Assembly (NCBI GenBank): GCA_018715125.1
Contig: DVMF01000046.1
Span: 1-41,190 of the forward strand
Reading direction: 5' to 3'
DNA length: 41,190 nt
Source of the DNA: Candidatus Coprousia avicola
GTDB lineage: Bacteria; Actinomycetota; Coriobacteriia; Coriobacteriales; Coriobacteriaceae
A program made the position numbers and the translations under genes. The notes beneath the pieces are model-generated. The model made no database searches. It worked only from the letters and a program-made list of their open reading frames with translations, and had not been told where the DNA came from. Of the stretch, positions 8,433-16,840 are shown in pieces. How positions within the stretch are numbered: the first letter of the stretch is position 1; each line of letters opens with the position of its first letter.

Positions 8433-9431
8433 CTACGCGAGGTCGCGCGCGGCGGGGATGCCGTGGCTCGCGGTCGCCTCGGTCGCGCCGGCCACCAGCG
8501 CTGCCTCGAGGGCGCGCGTGGCGGCGAGTCCCACCACATCGAGCGGCGGCGTGGCGTCGCCCGCCTCGCCTGTGGCGAGCACGTAGATGGTGTCCCCGTC
8601 GTTGGTGGTGTGGGTGGGGCGGATGATGTGCGCGTAGGCGTCAGCCGCCATCTGGGCGACCTTGGTGGCCTCCGCCTTGGTGAGGCGCGCGTTGGTTACG
8701 ATGCAGCTGATGGTGGTGTTGGTGCGGTCGAGCGGCATCTGCGCATCGGCCCCGGCGGCGAGCATCGCCTCTTCCATATCGGCGATCTCGCGCGCCTCAG
8801 GTGCAGGGCGCATACCCGCGATGGCCGCACCCGTGGCCGGATCGCAGATGTTGCCGCAGGCGTTAACGGCGGCGAGGGCCCCCACGCGAAGCTCGCCGAG
8901 CGCGAAGGCGCGGGCTCCGAGACCGGCCTTCATGGCACAGGCGGGGCCGTTGAGCTTGCCGACCGTCGCGCCCGCACCCGCACCGACGTTTCCCTCCGCG
9001 AGCGGTGCCTCGGCATCGCCGTCGAGGGCTGCCGACACGGCGGCGCGCCCGGCGGCGATGTCGGGGCGTACGGTGGCGTCTCCGAAGGCGAGGTCGAACA
9101 GGCAGCTCGAGCACACGATGGGGACGAGCGCCGCGCCCGTATCGAGCCCGATGCCGTGCGCCTCAAGCTCGCGCGCCACGCCCGATGCCGCCTCGAGCCC
9201 GTAAGCGGAGCCGCCGGAAAGGCAGACGGCGTGGACGCGGTCGACGGTGTTCTCGGGGCGGAGCAGGTCCGTCTCGCGCGAGGCGGGGGCTCCGCCGCGC
9301 ACGTCGACGCCTCCTGCGGCGCCCTCGGGCGCGACGATAACGGTGCAGCCCGTGCCCGCCTCCTCGTCGGTCCAGTGGCCGAAGCGGAAGGCGCCTACGG
9401 CGGAAAGCGGGATGAGGGAGAGACCGGTCAT
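8433..9431 (-). CDS. P1/S58 family N-terminal-nucleophile hydrolase (DmpA/NylC-like)
   Basis: This protein has 332 residues. The family includes L-aminopeptidase/D-esterase DmpA, beta-peptidyl aminopeptidases and the nylon-oligomer hydrolase NylC. All cut themselves into alpha and beta chains to expose an N-terminal Ser or Thr. The conserved block DRTNTTISCIVTNARLTKAEATKVAQMA is near 235-262, followed by RPTHTTNDGDTIYVLATGE. The predicted cut is Asn238-Thr239, as in NylC (Asn|Thr), rather than Gly|Ser as in DmpA. Upstream motifs HAVCLSGGSAYGLEAASGV and EGNVGAGAGATVGK are typical. There is no signal peptide, so it acts in the cytoplasm. The natural substrate is unknown. A GGAG site lies 8 bases before the ATG. 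Confidence 0.85.
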   Translation of the reverse strand: MTGLSLIPLSAVGAFRFGHWTDEEAGTGCTVIVAPEGAAGGVDVRGGAPASRETDLLRPENTVDRVHAVCLSGGSAYGLEAASGVARELEAHGIGLDTGAALVPIVCSSCLFDLAFGDATVRPDIAAGRAAVSAALDGDAEAPLAEGNVGAGAGATVGKLNGPACAMKAGLGARAFALGELRVGALAAVNACGNICDPATGAAIAGMRPAPEAREIADMEEAMLAAGADAQMPLDRTNTTISCIVTNARLTKAEATKVAQMAADAYAHIIRPTHTTNDGDTIYVLATGEAGDATPPLDVVGLAATRALEAALVAGATEATASHGIPAARDLA

Positions 9432-9532
9432 GATGAGTGCTCCAATCGTGCGGATGCGGGTTGCGGTATGTGGCAGCGGGATTCTCGTTCGGACACGGGG
9501 CGGGGCGGATGCCGCGCCGCCGTCTCCCGTTA

Positions 9533-10228
9533 CTAGCTGCGGGTCGTGAGGGCGCGCAGGTGGCGCACCACCTCGGCGACGGGGAGGCCCACGACGTTGT
9601 AGAAGTCACCGTCGATACCTCGGACGAGGAGCCTGCCTCCTGCGCCTTGGATACCGTAGGCGCCCGCTTTGTCGGCGGGTTCGCCCGTCGCCACGTAGGC
9701 GTCGATCTCCGCAGCGGTGAGGTCGTAGAACGTCACGTCCGTCACCGCGGTGAACTGGTTGCAGAGGGTTTCGGATGTAACCTCGCCTGCGGCGGTCGCC
9801 CCGGGCGCGGTTGCCGGGGCAACCCCAGGTGCACCCTGCTTGAGCAGGCATACGCCCGTCGCCACCTGATGCGTGCGGCCGGACAGGCGCCTGAGCATCG
9901 CGCGTGCGTCGGCATCGTCTGCGGGCTTGCCCAGGGCCTCGCCGTCGACGGTCACGATGGTGTCCGCCGCCACGACGATGTCGCCCGGGCGGGCAGCCGC
10001 TTGGGCGACGGAGGTCGCTTTGGCAACGGAGAGCCGCCCGACAAGCGCGAAGGGTGTCTCGCCGGGGCGCGCCGTCTCGTCGATGTCGGCGGGGATGACC
10101 TCGGGCTCAAACCCGGCCTCGCGCATCAGCTCGATGCGCCGCGGCGACTGCGATGCCAAGATGAGGCGCCCGGCAGGTGCGGGCGCCGTGTGGTTGCCGT
10201 CTGAGGTGATCGGATTCGTCTCCGTCAT
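9533..10228 (-). CDS. maf: Maf family nucleoside triphosphate pyrophosphatase
   Basis: This 231-residue protein hydrolyses non-canonical or excess NTPs (dTTP/UTP- or m7GTP-type in studied members) to NMP and PPi. Signature features are LILASQSPRRIELMREAGF with the SxxR motif, IVVAADTIVTVDGEALGKP, SGRTHQVATGVCL, and DKAGAYGIQGAGGRLLVRGIDGDFYNVVGLPV. A poorly conserved Ala/Pro/Gly-rich insertion of about 25 residues follows the VCLLKQG strand and makes the protein longer than the usual 190-205. The start lies 9 bases after the DJ-1 stop, so the two are co-transcribed. Confidence 0.93.
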   Translation of the reverse strand: MTETNPITSDGNHTAPAPAGRLILASQSPRRIELMREAGFEPEVIPADIDETARPGETPFALVGRLSVAKATSVAQAAARPGDIVVAADTIVTVDGEALGKPADDADARAMLRRLSGRTHQVATGVCLLKQGAPGVAPATAPGATAAGEVTSETLCNQFTAVTDVTFYDLTAAEIDAYVATGEPADKAGAYGIQGAGGRLLVRGIDGDFYNVVGLPVAEVVRHLRALTTRS

Positions 10229-10237
10229 GGGCGCCGC

Positions 10238-10783
10238 CTAGAGCTGGATGCTCTCGCGCACCTTGGCAACGGCCTGCTCGCCCGCGATGTCGCCCAAGAT
10301 GGCGAGGGCGAACGGCAGCGCCTGCCCCATGCCCGAGGCGGTGATGATGTTGCCGTCGGTGATGACGGTCTTCTTGCCGGCGAACGTGCCCGCGGGCAGA
10401 TGGTCCTCAAAGTCGGGGAAGCACGTGGCGCGGCGCCCGACGAGGAGGCCGAGGTCGCCCAAGATGGACGGCGCGGCGCAGATGGCGGCGACGTGCTTGG
10501 TGGTGGCGAACTCCTCCACCACGTCGCAGACGCGCGGGTCCTGGCGCAGGTGCAGCGTGCCGGGCATGCCGCCGGGCAGCACCACGTAGTCGTAGTCGGC
10601 GAAGTCGACCTCGGTCATGGTGTAGTCGCAGGTGATATCGATCTGCTGCGAGCTCACGGCATCGCGCGTGGTCATGATGGAGACGAGGTCGACGCGCACG
10701 CCGCCCCTCCTCAGGACATCGACGACGGTCAGGCACTCGATGGTCTCGAATCCATCGGCAACGAGCACGGCGACAGCAGACAT
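10238..10783 (-). CDS. DJ-1/PfpI (ThiJ/YajL-like) family protein
   Basis: This 181-residue protein has a flavodoxin-like fold. The nucleophile-elbow cysteine is Cys102 in AAICAAPSILGDLGLL. The acidic partner is in DGFETIE (residues 10-16). YDYVVLPGGMPGTLHL and NIITASGMGQALPFALAIL are also typical of DJ-1/YajL. Family members are linked to oxidative or carbonyl stress and protein or nucleotide deglycation; the exact role is debated. The start at 10783 has AAAGGA 7 bases upstream; 37 further open codons lack a site. Confidence 0.9.
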   Translation of the reverse strand: MSAVAVLVADGFETIECLTVVDVLRRGGVRVDLVSIMTTRDAVSSQQIDITCDYTMTEVDFADYDYVVLPGGMPGTLHLRQDPRVCDVVEEFATTKHVAAICAAPSILGDLGLLVGRRATCFPDFEDHLPAGTFAGKKTVITDGNIITASGMGQALPFALAILGDIAGEQAVAKVRESIQL

Positions 10784-10854
10784 GGGCGTTCCTTTCAGCA
10801 CGGGGCGGGATTTGGTGCAATCGCTCCTGTTGTACCCCGTTTTGCCCGCTTGGG

Positions 10855-10880
10855 GCACGGCGGTCGCCTTCGCGCCGTGC
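10855..10880 (-). terminator. Hairpin after the rRNA methyltransferase gene
   Basis: GCACGGCG (10855-10862) pairs with CGCCGTGC (10873-10880), 18 bases after the stop of the upstream minus-strand gene. No U-run follows, so termination may be partial and let transcription reach the DJ-1/maf genes. Confidence 0.45.
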
Positions 10881-10897
10881 GATTTTCGCGCCATGCG

Positions 10898-12220
10898 CTA
10901 TGCGCGGCGCGTAAGGTGCACGACGGTCTCGCAGTGGAACGTCTGGGGGAAGAGGTCGACCGGGGTGATGCGCACCGGTTCGAAGACGTTCTGCTCGCGG
11001 AAGCGCTTGAGGTCGCGCGCGAGCGTGGCGGGGTCGCACGAGACGTAGGCGACGTCGCGGGCCGAGGTCTCGGCGATCAGATCGACGGCCTCGGGGGCGA
11101 GGCCGGCGCGCGGCGGGTCGACGACGAGTACGTCGGCGTCGGCATCGGGGAACTCGCGCACCGCGTCGCCGCCGATGACGTCCACGTTGTCGAGCTGCGC
11201 CCGCTCGAGGTTGCGGCGGAGGTCGCGGACCGCCGGGCCGTACGACTCGACGGCCGAGACGTAGTCGCAGCGGCGGGCGAGCGGCAGGGTGAACGTGCCG
11301 GCGCCGCAGTAGAGGTCCATCGCCATCTCGTGGGGCTTGGGGTCGAGCGCATCCATCACGATGTCGATCAGAATCTCGGCCGCCTGCGTGTTGACCTGGA
11401 AGAACGACGGGGCGGAGATGAGCATCTCCTCGGATCCGATCCGCTCGTTCCAGCAGCTCCTGCCCGCCAGCACCTCGGTGGCGCTCACGCGGCGCGCCTT
11501 CTTCTCGCCCTTGCTCATGACGCGCACCACGCCCGCCTGGCTGGATACGGCGTCGGCGAGCACGCGGGCGACCTGCGCGCGCGGAAAGCCCCCGGTGGGG
11601 GTCCAGAGGGCGATCTCGACGGCGCCGGTGCGGCGGCTCGCGCGGATGCCGACGCGCTCGAGCGCGAGGTCGCGCGAGTTGGAGAGGTAGGAGAGGGCGC
11701 CCGCCACCGCCTTCACGAGCTTGGGGAACTTCTTCTCAAAGAGGGGGCACGCATCGACTCGCACCATCTGACCGGCTTGGCGTCCGTGCATGCCGAGCTG
11801 CAGCTTTCCGTTTGCACCCACAAACGGCGCGAGTTCGATCTTGTTGCGGTAGCCCCAGACGTCCTTGCTGGAGCGCAGGGGTGCGACGAGCTCGTCGACC
11901 TCCTCGCGGGCAAAGCCGCCGATGCGCTCGAGGGCGCTTTTGAGGTTCTCCTCCTTGGCTGCGCGCTGCACCGTGCGCGAGAGACCGCCCCAAGGGCACC
12001 CGCCGCAGACCCCGATAAACGGGCAGGGGACCTCCACGCGGTCGGGGGAGGGGGAGACGATGCGCTCGGCGACGGCGCGGACGAGGGACTTCTCCTCGGC
12101 GACGAAGCGCGCCTCCACGGTGTCGCCCGCCACCGCTCCCGCCACGAAGACCGTCTTGCCCTCGGGGGTGTGGGCGAGGGCGTCGGGGCCGTATACCATG
12201 CGTTCACAGGTGAGCTGCAT
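10898..12220 (-). CDS. rlmD: 23S rRNA (uracil-5-)-methyltransferase, TrmA/RlmD (RumA) family
   Basis: This 440-residue class I methyltransferase makes 5-methyluridine in RNA. A TRAM-like N-terminal domain (1-55) is followed by an iron-sulfur cysteine set C66-x5-C72-x2-C75 (CPFIGVCGGC) with a later cysteine in VDACPLFEKK. The SAM domain shows MDLYCGAGTFTLPLA and VVDPPRAGL, and the catalytic cysteine lies in YVSCDPATLARDL. Whether the target is U1939, U747 or tRNA U54 cannot be told. The ATG at 12220 is preferred because AAAGG lies upstream; the ATG at 12238 has no ribosome site. It lies downstream of the ppk terminator on the same strand. Confidence 0.9.
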   Translation of the reverse strand: MQLTCERMVYGPDALAHTPEGKTVFVAGAVAGDTVEARFVAEEKSLVRAVAERIVSPSPDRVEVPCPFIGVCGGCPWGGLSRTVQRAAKEENLKSALERIGGFAREEVDELVAPLRSSKDVWGYRNKIELAPFVGANGKLQLGMHGRQAGQMVRVDACPLFEKKFPKLVKAVAGALSYLSNSRDLALERVGIRASRRTGAVEIALWTPTGGFPRAQVARVLADAVSSQAGVVRVMSKGEKKARRVSATEVLAGRSCWNERIGSEEMLISAPSFFQVNTQAAEILIDIVMDALDPKPHEMAMDLYCGAGTFTLPLARRCDYVSAVESYGPAVRDLRRNLERAQLDNVDVIGGDAVREFPDADADVLVVDPPRAGLAPEAVDLIAETSARDVAYVSCDPATLARDLKRFREQNVFEPVRITPVDLFPQTFHCETVVHLTRRA

Positions 12221-12321
12221 CGTGCGATTGCCTTTCATGCGGGCGCCGGGGCGCGGGTTTCGTGCACCTCAGTGTAGGCGATGGCGCGTACGTGCGGTGC
12301 GTGGCGAACGCCGCGCGCATC

Positions 12322-12355
12322 AAAAAAGCGCCGGAGACCAGAGGGTCTCCGGCGC
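12322..12355 (-). terminator. Intrinsic terminator of ppk1
   Basis: GCGCCGGAGACC (12328-12339) pairs perfectly with GGTCTCCGGCGC (12344-12355) around AGAG. Read on the minus strand the stem is followed by TTTTTT (complement of 12322-12327), about 85 bases after the ppk stop. Confidence 0.92.
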
Positions 12356-12440
12356 CGGGTGCGCGTCGGTGCGGGCGCGCGCCTTCTGGGGACGTTTAGG
12401 CGCCTGGGGCGGCCGGGCGGGGCGGTGCTCGGGCGTAGCG

Positions 12441-15092
12441 CTACGCCTTGGGCCTGTTGCCGCGCACGAGGGTCTTGATGCCGAGGCCGATGAGGGCGAG
12501 GCCCGTGCGCAGGCGCCCGGCGGGGCGCTTGGCGAGGGTCGTGCGGGCGGCAGCCTGCTGATCGGCGGCAGCGGTGCGGGCGCCGGCCTCCGGGTCGATG
12601 AGCTCGGCGGCAACGGCGGTCTCGGCCGGTGCGGGCGCGCCCTGGGGCGCCGGGGTGGGGCCGGGCTCCGGCGCGCTCGGGGCGGTCGCCGGCTGCGCTG
12701 CCGGCGCGGCGGCGGGCGGAACCGCTCCCGTGGCCTGCGCGATGCGGCGCTGAGCGGCCTCGGCTGCCTGCGCGCGCGCCTCGGTTTCGGCGAGCGCGGC
12801 CTCAAACGCGGCGCGGGCGTTCTCGTCCGCCTGCTCCTCGGCCTGCTTCTCCGGCTCCGGCGCGGGTGCGGGCGCGTCCTCGGCGACGCCGACCCCCGCC
12901 TCGGCGCGGGCGCTCGCCATGGCGCGCTTGGGATGGCGCGCGTGCTCGTAGGCCTGTGCGAGCAGATATTCCTGCGCGTTGAAGTCCTCGGCGCCGGGCG
13001 CGCGCCCGACCCGCTCCCACGTGCCCGCGGACGAGAGCGCTCGTGCCTTCACGTTGTCGCGGAGCTGCGCCTGCATGTACTCCTCCACCAGCGCGCGGCA
13101 CATGGGGTCGAGCACGGGGTAGGCGATCTCCACGCGGTGCTCGGTGTTGCGGGTCATCATGTCGGCGGAGGACAGGTACACGATGTCGTTCTCCACGCCA
13201 AACGCGTAGACGCGGGCGTGCTCCAAAAAGCGCCCGACGATCGAGCGGATGTGCACGTTCTCCGTCTTGCCGGCGATGCCGGGCACAAGGCAGCTGATGC
13301 CGCGGATGATCATGTCCACCGTGACGCCCGCCTGCGAGGCCTCGGCGATCTTGTCGATGATCTCGCGGTCGGTGAGCGAGTTCATCTTAAAGAACACGCG
13401 CGCCGGCTCGCCGGCGAGGGCGCGCTCGATCTCGCGGTTGAGCCCGTTCATGATGAGGGGCTTGAGGCCGGCCGGCGCCACGCCCAGGTAGCGGTAGTCG
13501 CCGCGGAGGTTGCCGAGGGCGAGGTTGCGGAAGAACGCGTTGGCGTCCTCGCCGATGCCGGGGTGCGCCGTCATCAGCATGAAGTCGGAATAGAGCCGCG
13601 CCGTCTTCTCGTTGAAGTTGCCCGTGCCGAGCAGCGTGATGCGCGTGAGCGCCATGCCCTCGCGGTAGGTGATCTGGCAGATCTTGGAGTGCACCTTAAA
13701 GCCCTCGGCGCCGTAGATGACGGTGCAGCCGGCCTCCTCCAGGCGCTCGGCCCACTCGATGTTGTTCTGCTCGTCGAAGCGCGCGCGGAGCTCCATCAAG
13801 ACGGTGACTTCTTTGCCGTTCTCGGCGGCATCGATGAGCGCCTCGCACAGGCGGCTCTGCTTGGCCACGCGGTAGAGCGTGATCTTCATCGAGATGCAGT
13901 CGTCGTCAAACGCGGCCTCGTGCATGAGGTCGAGGAGCGGGTTCATGGACTCATAGGGGTAGAACAGGAGCTTGTCGCCCTCGATGACCTGCTCGCGGAG
14001 GCTCCGGCCCGCCGTGAACATGGGGCTCGCCTGCGGGCGGAACGACGCGAAGGTGAGCTGGCGCTTGACGCCCTCGGGCAGGTGCCCCTCGATGCCGTAG
14101 ACGTAGTCGAGGTCGAGCGGCGTGGTGTAGGAGAGCACGGCGCGGGAGGCCAGACCGAGCGACTTGCGGATGCTCTTGAGCGTCGCGGGCTCGAGCCTGC
14201 CCTCGACCTGCAGCGCCACCGGCTGCAGGCGCAGACGCTTCTTGAGGATCTTCTTCATGTGCTGCCGGTAGTCCTCGTCCTCCTCGACGCCCTCGCCGTC
14301 CGGGTCGATGTCGGCGTTGCGCGTCACGCGCACGACGGCGCGGTCGAGCGGCTCGTAGGAGCCGAAGCAGCTGCCGAGGCAGGTGAGGATGACGTCCTCG
14401 AGGAGCATGTAGCGGTAGGAGTCGTCGCTTGCGGGGAGCGCCACCACGCGGCTCATCGACGCGGGCACCTCAATGAGGCCGATGAGGTTCTCCTCGTCTG
14501 CGCTCGCGAGCGCGCAGACGAGGTAGAGCGCGCCGTTGCGCAGGTTGGGGAAGGGGTGGCGCGGGTCGATGACGAGCGGCGAGATGACAGGCGACACGTA
14601 GCTCTGGAAGTAGCGCTCCACAAACGTGCGGTCCGCGCCGGCGAGGTCCTCGGCGCCGAGGCGCTTCACGCCCGCCCGCTCGAGCTCCGCCTCGATGGCC
14701 TCGACGATGGCGTTCTGGCGCTTGATGAGCGGCGGCAGGGCCTGGAACACGAGGTCGATCTGCTCGCTCGGGGTGAGGTTGCTCTTGTTGTCGACCGGCT
14801 GGCGCTTGAGCGTGGCCAAATCGGAGAGGCCTCCGATGCGGATCATGAAGAACTCGTCGAGGTTCGACTGGAAGATGGCGGCGAACTTCAGGCGCTCGAA
14901 GAGGGGCACCGTCTCGTCGTACGCCTCGGAGAGCACGCGGTCATCGAAGCGCAGCCAGCTGATCTCGCGGTTCTGCGTGTAGCTGAAATCGTAGCGCTCG
15001 GAGCGCGCGAGCTCGCCGAGCGGGGTCTTGCCCGCCTTTTTGAGCTTGGCTGATTTCTTGCCCTTCAGGTCTTTTTCCAGCTTGGACGCCAT
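12441..15092 (-). CDS. ppk1: Polyphosphate kinase 1 with Ala/Glu/Pro-rich C-terminal extension
   Basis: This 883-residue protein makes polyphosphate from ATP and can run in reverse. Domain order is the N-terminal helical domain (REISWLRFDDRVLSEA, SNLDEFFMIRIGG), the head domain (ISPLVIDPRHPFPNL), and two phospholipase-D-like domains. The catalytic region has KVHSKICQI with the autophosphorylated histidine, LGTGNFNEKTARLYSDF, and a second histidine region around TRNTEHRVEIAYPVLD. The usual PPK1 ends near residue 720. Here about 157 further residues follow (from about 727), rich in Ala, Glu and Pro. They contain a likely helical EARAQAAEAAQRR stretch and end in a basic/hydrophobic GLALIGLGIKTLVRGNR segment. 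A ribosome site (AAGGGATGGAA) precedes the ATG. Confidence 0.95.
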   Translation of the reverse strand: MASKLEKDLKGKKSAKLKKAGKTPLGELARSERYDFSYTQNREISWLRFDDRVLSEAYDETVPLFERLKFAAIFQSNLDEFFMIRIGGLSDLATLKRQPVDNKSNLTPSEQIDLVFQALPPLIKRQNAIVEAIEAELERAGVKRLGAEDLAGADRTFVERYFQSYVSPVISPLVIDPRHPFPNLRNGALYLVCALASADEENLIGLIEVPASMSRVVALPASDDSYRYMLLEDVILTCLGSCFGSYEPLDRAVVRVTRNADIDPDGEGVEEDEDYRQHMKKILKKRLRLQPVALQVEGRLEPATLKSIRKSLGLASRAVLSYTTPLDLDYVYGIEGHLPEGVKRQLTFASFRPQASPMFTAGRSLREQVIEGDKLLFYPYESMNPLLDLMHEAAFDDDCISMKITLYRVAKQSRLCEALIDAAENGKEVTVLMELRARFDEQNNIEWAERLEEAGCTVIYGAEGFKVHSKICQITYREGMALTRITLLGTGNFNEKTARLYSDFMLMTAHPGIGEDANAFFRNLALGNLRGDYRYLGVAPAGLKPLIMNGLNREIERALAGEPARVFFKMNSLTDREIIDKIAEASQAGVTVDMIIRGISCLVPGIAGKTENVHIRSIVGRFLEHARVYAFGVENDIVYLSSADMMTRNTEHRVEIAYPVLDPMCRALVEEYMQAQLRDNVKARALSSAGTWERVGRAPGAEDFNAQEYLLAQAYEHARHPKRAMASARAEAGVGVAEDAPAPAPEPEKQAEEQADENARAAFEAALAETEARAQAAEAAQRRIAQATGAVPPAAAPAAQPATAPSAPEPGPTPAPQGAPAPAETAVAAELIDPEAGARTAAADQQAAARTTLAKRPAGRLRTGLALIGLGIKTLVRGNRPKA

Positions 15093-15390
15093 GGTTCCAT
15101 CCCTTTTATTCGCACGCCCGCAGGCGTTTCAGACATTCCCTCTCATTTTAGACGTCGAAGCGAGCGCCGTGCCGGCGCATACGCTTGCTTTATCAAGTCC
15201 TTACGTGGGGTCCAGCACCGCGAGAGATGCCTCCCAGCACGCTTTTACCACGGCGGGGGTCTATACTTATCCCCGATGTGCGCCGCGCCCGCGCGAGTGG
15301 GCGCGCGCCGCACGCCATGGTGAACATGCGCGCCGCCTTCGCCCGCCGCACCGCCGCGCGGGCCCCGGGGCGCCGTCAGAGGAGGGGCTT
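15093..15390 (+). promoter_or_regulatory. ppk1/arcA divergent intergenic region
   Basis: The 298 bases separate the divergent ppk1 and arcA starts. A -10-like TATACT lies at 15262-15267 facing arcA, but no -35 box stands at normal distance (TTTACC at 15244 is only 12 bases away). The AT-richest part, 15130-15200, is next to ppk1. I see no clear operator or small gene. Confidence 0.35.
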
Positions 15391-16641
15391 GTGGCAAGCG
15401 GGCTCAACGTGACGAGCGAGATAGGACCGCTCAAAAAGGTGATGCTCCACCGACCGGGGGAGGAGCTTCTCAACCTGCCCCCGCGCGATCTGGCGCGCCT
15501 GCTCTTTGACGACGTGCCTTTTTTGCCGGAGGCGCAGCGCGAGCACGACGCCTTCGCCGATGCGCTCCGCGCTGAGGGCGTGGAGGTCGTCTATCTGGAG
15601 GACCTCGTCGCCGAGGCGCTCGACGCCGCACCCGGGGCGCGCGAGGAGTTCGTCGCGCAGTGGATCTGCGAGGCGGGCATCAAGGGGGACATCGCCACCC
15701 GTGCCGTCCGCGAGTTCTTGGACGGCATCGCCGATACCCGCGCCCTGGTCAAGCAGACGATGGCGGGTATCGCGCGCCGCGCCGTCGAGCTGCCCCTCGG
15801 CAGCACGGCGACGCTGAACGCCCTGGTGGAGGCGGAGTCGCAGTCGCACCTGCTGGCGGACCCCATGCCCAACCTCTACTTCTGCCGGGACCCGTTTGCC
15901 GTCGTGGGCGACGGGGTGCTCCTCAACCGCATGTACGCGCCCGTGCGCAACCGCGAGACCATCTACGGGAAGTACCTCTTCAAGTACCATCCCACGTACC
16001 GCACGGCGGCGCTCTACTACCGGCGCGCGGCGTCGTTTCATATCGAGGGCGGCGACGTGCTCGTCCTCTCGCGCGACACCATCGCCGTCGGCATCTCCGA
16101 GCGGACCGAGGCCGCCGCTATCGACGTCCTCGCCCAGAGCGTCTTCTGGGACACCGATTGCCCCGTCGAGCGGATCTTGGCGTTCAACATCCCCGTCTCG
16201 CGCGCGTTCATGCACCTCGACACGGTCTTCACGCAGGTGGACGTCGACGCGTTCACCATCCATCCGGCCATCGTGGGGGCGCTCGAGGTCTTTGAGCTCA
16301 CGCCCGGCACGGCACCCGGCGAGGTGCGCATCCGCGAGGAGGTCGACACGCTCGAGCACCTGCTGGCGCGCGCCCTCGGTCTCGACGCCGTCCGCCTCAT
16401 CCCCTGCGGCGGGGGCGACGCCATCGCCGCCGACCGCGAGCAGTGGAGCGACGGCTCCAACACGCTCGCTGTGGCTCCGGGGCGCATCGTCGTCTACGAC
16501 CGCAACGTGGCCACCAACGACGCCCTCGCGCGCGCCGGGATGGAGCTTTTGGTGGTGCCCTCCGCCGAGCTCTCGCGCGGGCGGGGCGGCCCGCGCTGCA
16601 TGAGCATGCCGTTTGCGCGCGGCCCCGTGGCGGGCGCGTAG
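15391..16641 (+). CDS. arcA: Arginine deiminase
   Basis: This 416-residue protein hydrolyses arginine to citrulline and ammonia, the first step of the arginine deiminase pathway. Typical segments are EIGPLKKVMLHRPGEEL at the N-terminus, LLFDDVPFLPEAQREHDAF, FCRDPFAVVGDGVLLNRM, the catalytic His/Asp/Glu blocks FHIEGGDVLVLSRDT and MHLDTVFTQVD, CGGGDAIAADREQWSDGSNTL, and the nucleophile Cys403 in GGPRCMSMPF. The GTG at 15391 is chosen because AGAGGAGGGG lies immediately upstream and homology begins here, although the frame stays open far upstream. Ornithine carbamoyltransferase follows after 199 bases. Confidence 0.95.
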   Translation: MASGLNVTSEIGPLKKVMLHRPGEELLNLPPRDLARLLFDDVPFLPEAQREHDAFADALRAEGVEVVYLEDLVAEALDAAPGAREEFVAQWICEAGIKGDIATRAVREFLDGIADTRALVKQTMAGIARRAVELPLGSTATLNALVEAESQSHLLADPMPNLYFCRDPFAVVGDGVLLNRMYAPVRNRETIYGKYLFKYHPTYRTAALYYRRAASFHIEGGDVLVLSRDTIAVGISERTEAAAIDVLAQSVFWDTDCPVERILAFNIPVSRAFMHLDTVFTQVDVDAFTIHPAIVGALEVFELTPGTAPGEVRIREEVDTLEHLLARALGLDAVRLIPCGGGDAIAADREQWSDGSNTLAVAPGRIVVYDRNVATNDALARAGMELLVVPSAELSRGRGGPRCMSMPFARGPVAGA

Positions 16642-16840
16642 CGGGGTGCGGGCCGGCGCGCCTCCCGGGCACGGCGCGATCCCGTGCGGGGCGGTGCCAT
16701 GTAAACACTTGGCGTCACGCCGCCTGCGCCGCCGACCGTTCCGTACCATAGCCCTAACTGCGGCGCGGCGGATGGCCCCGCGCCCGAGCCGATTGCACGC
16801 GCGGCCCGCGATGCCGCGATGACCGAGAAAGGAACCTGCC

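Noticed and set aside
11865-15053. A 1062-codon plus-strand frame opposite ppk1 and the rRNA methyltransferase
   Set aside because: Both real genes are on the minus strand with full motifs; the frame is an artefact of codon bias.
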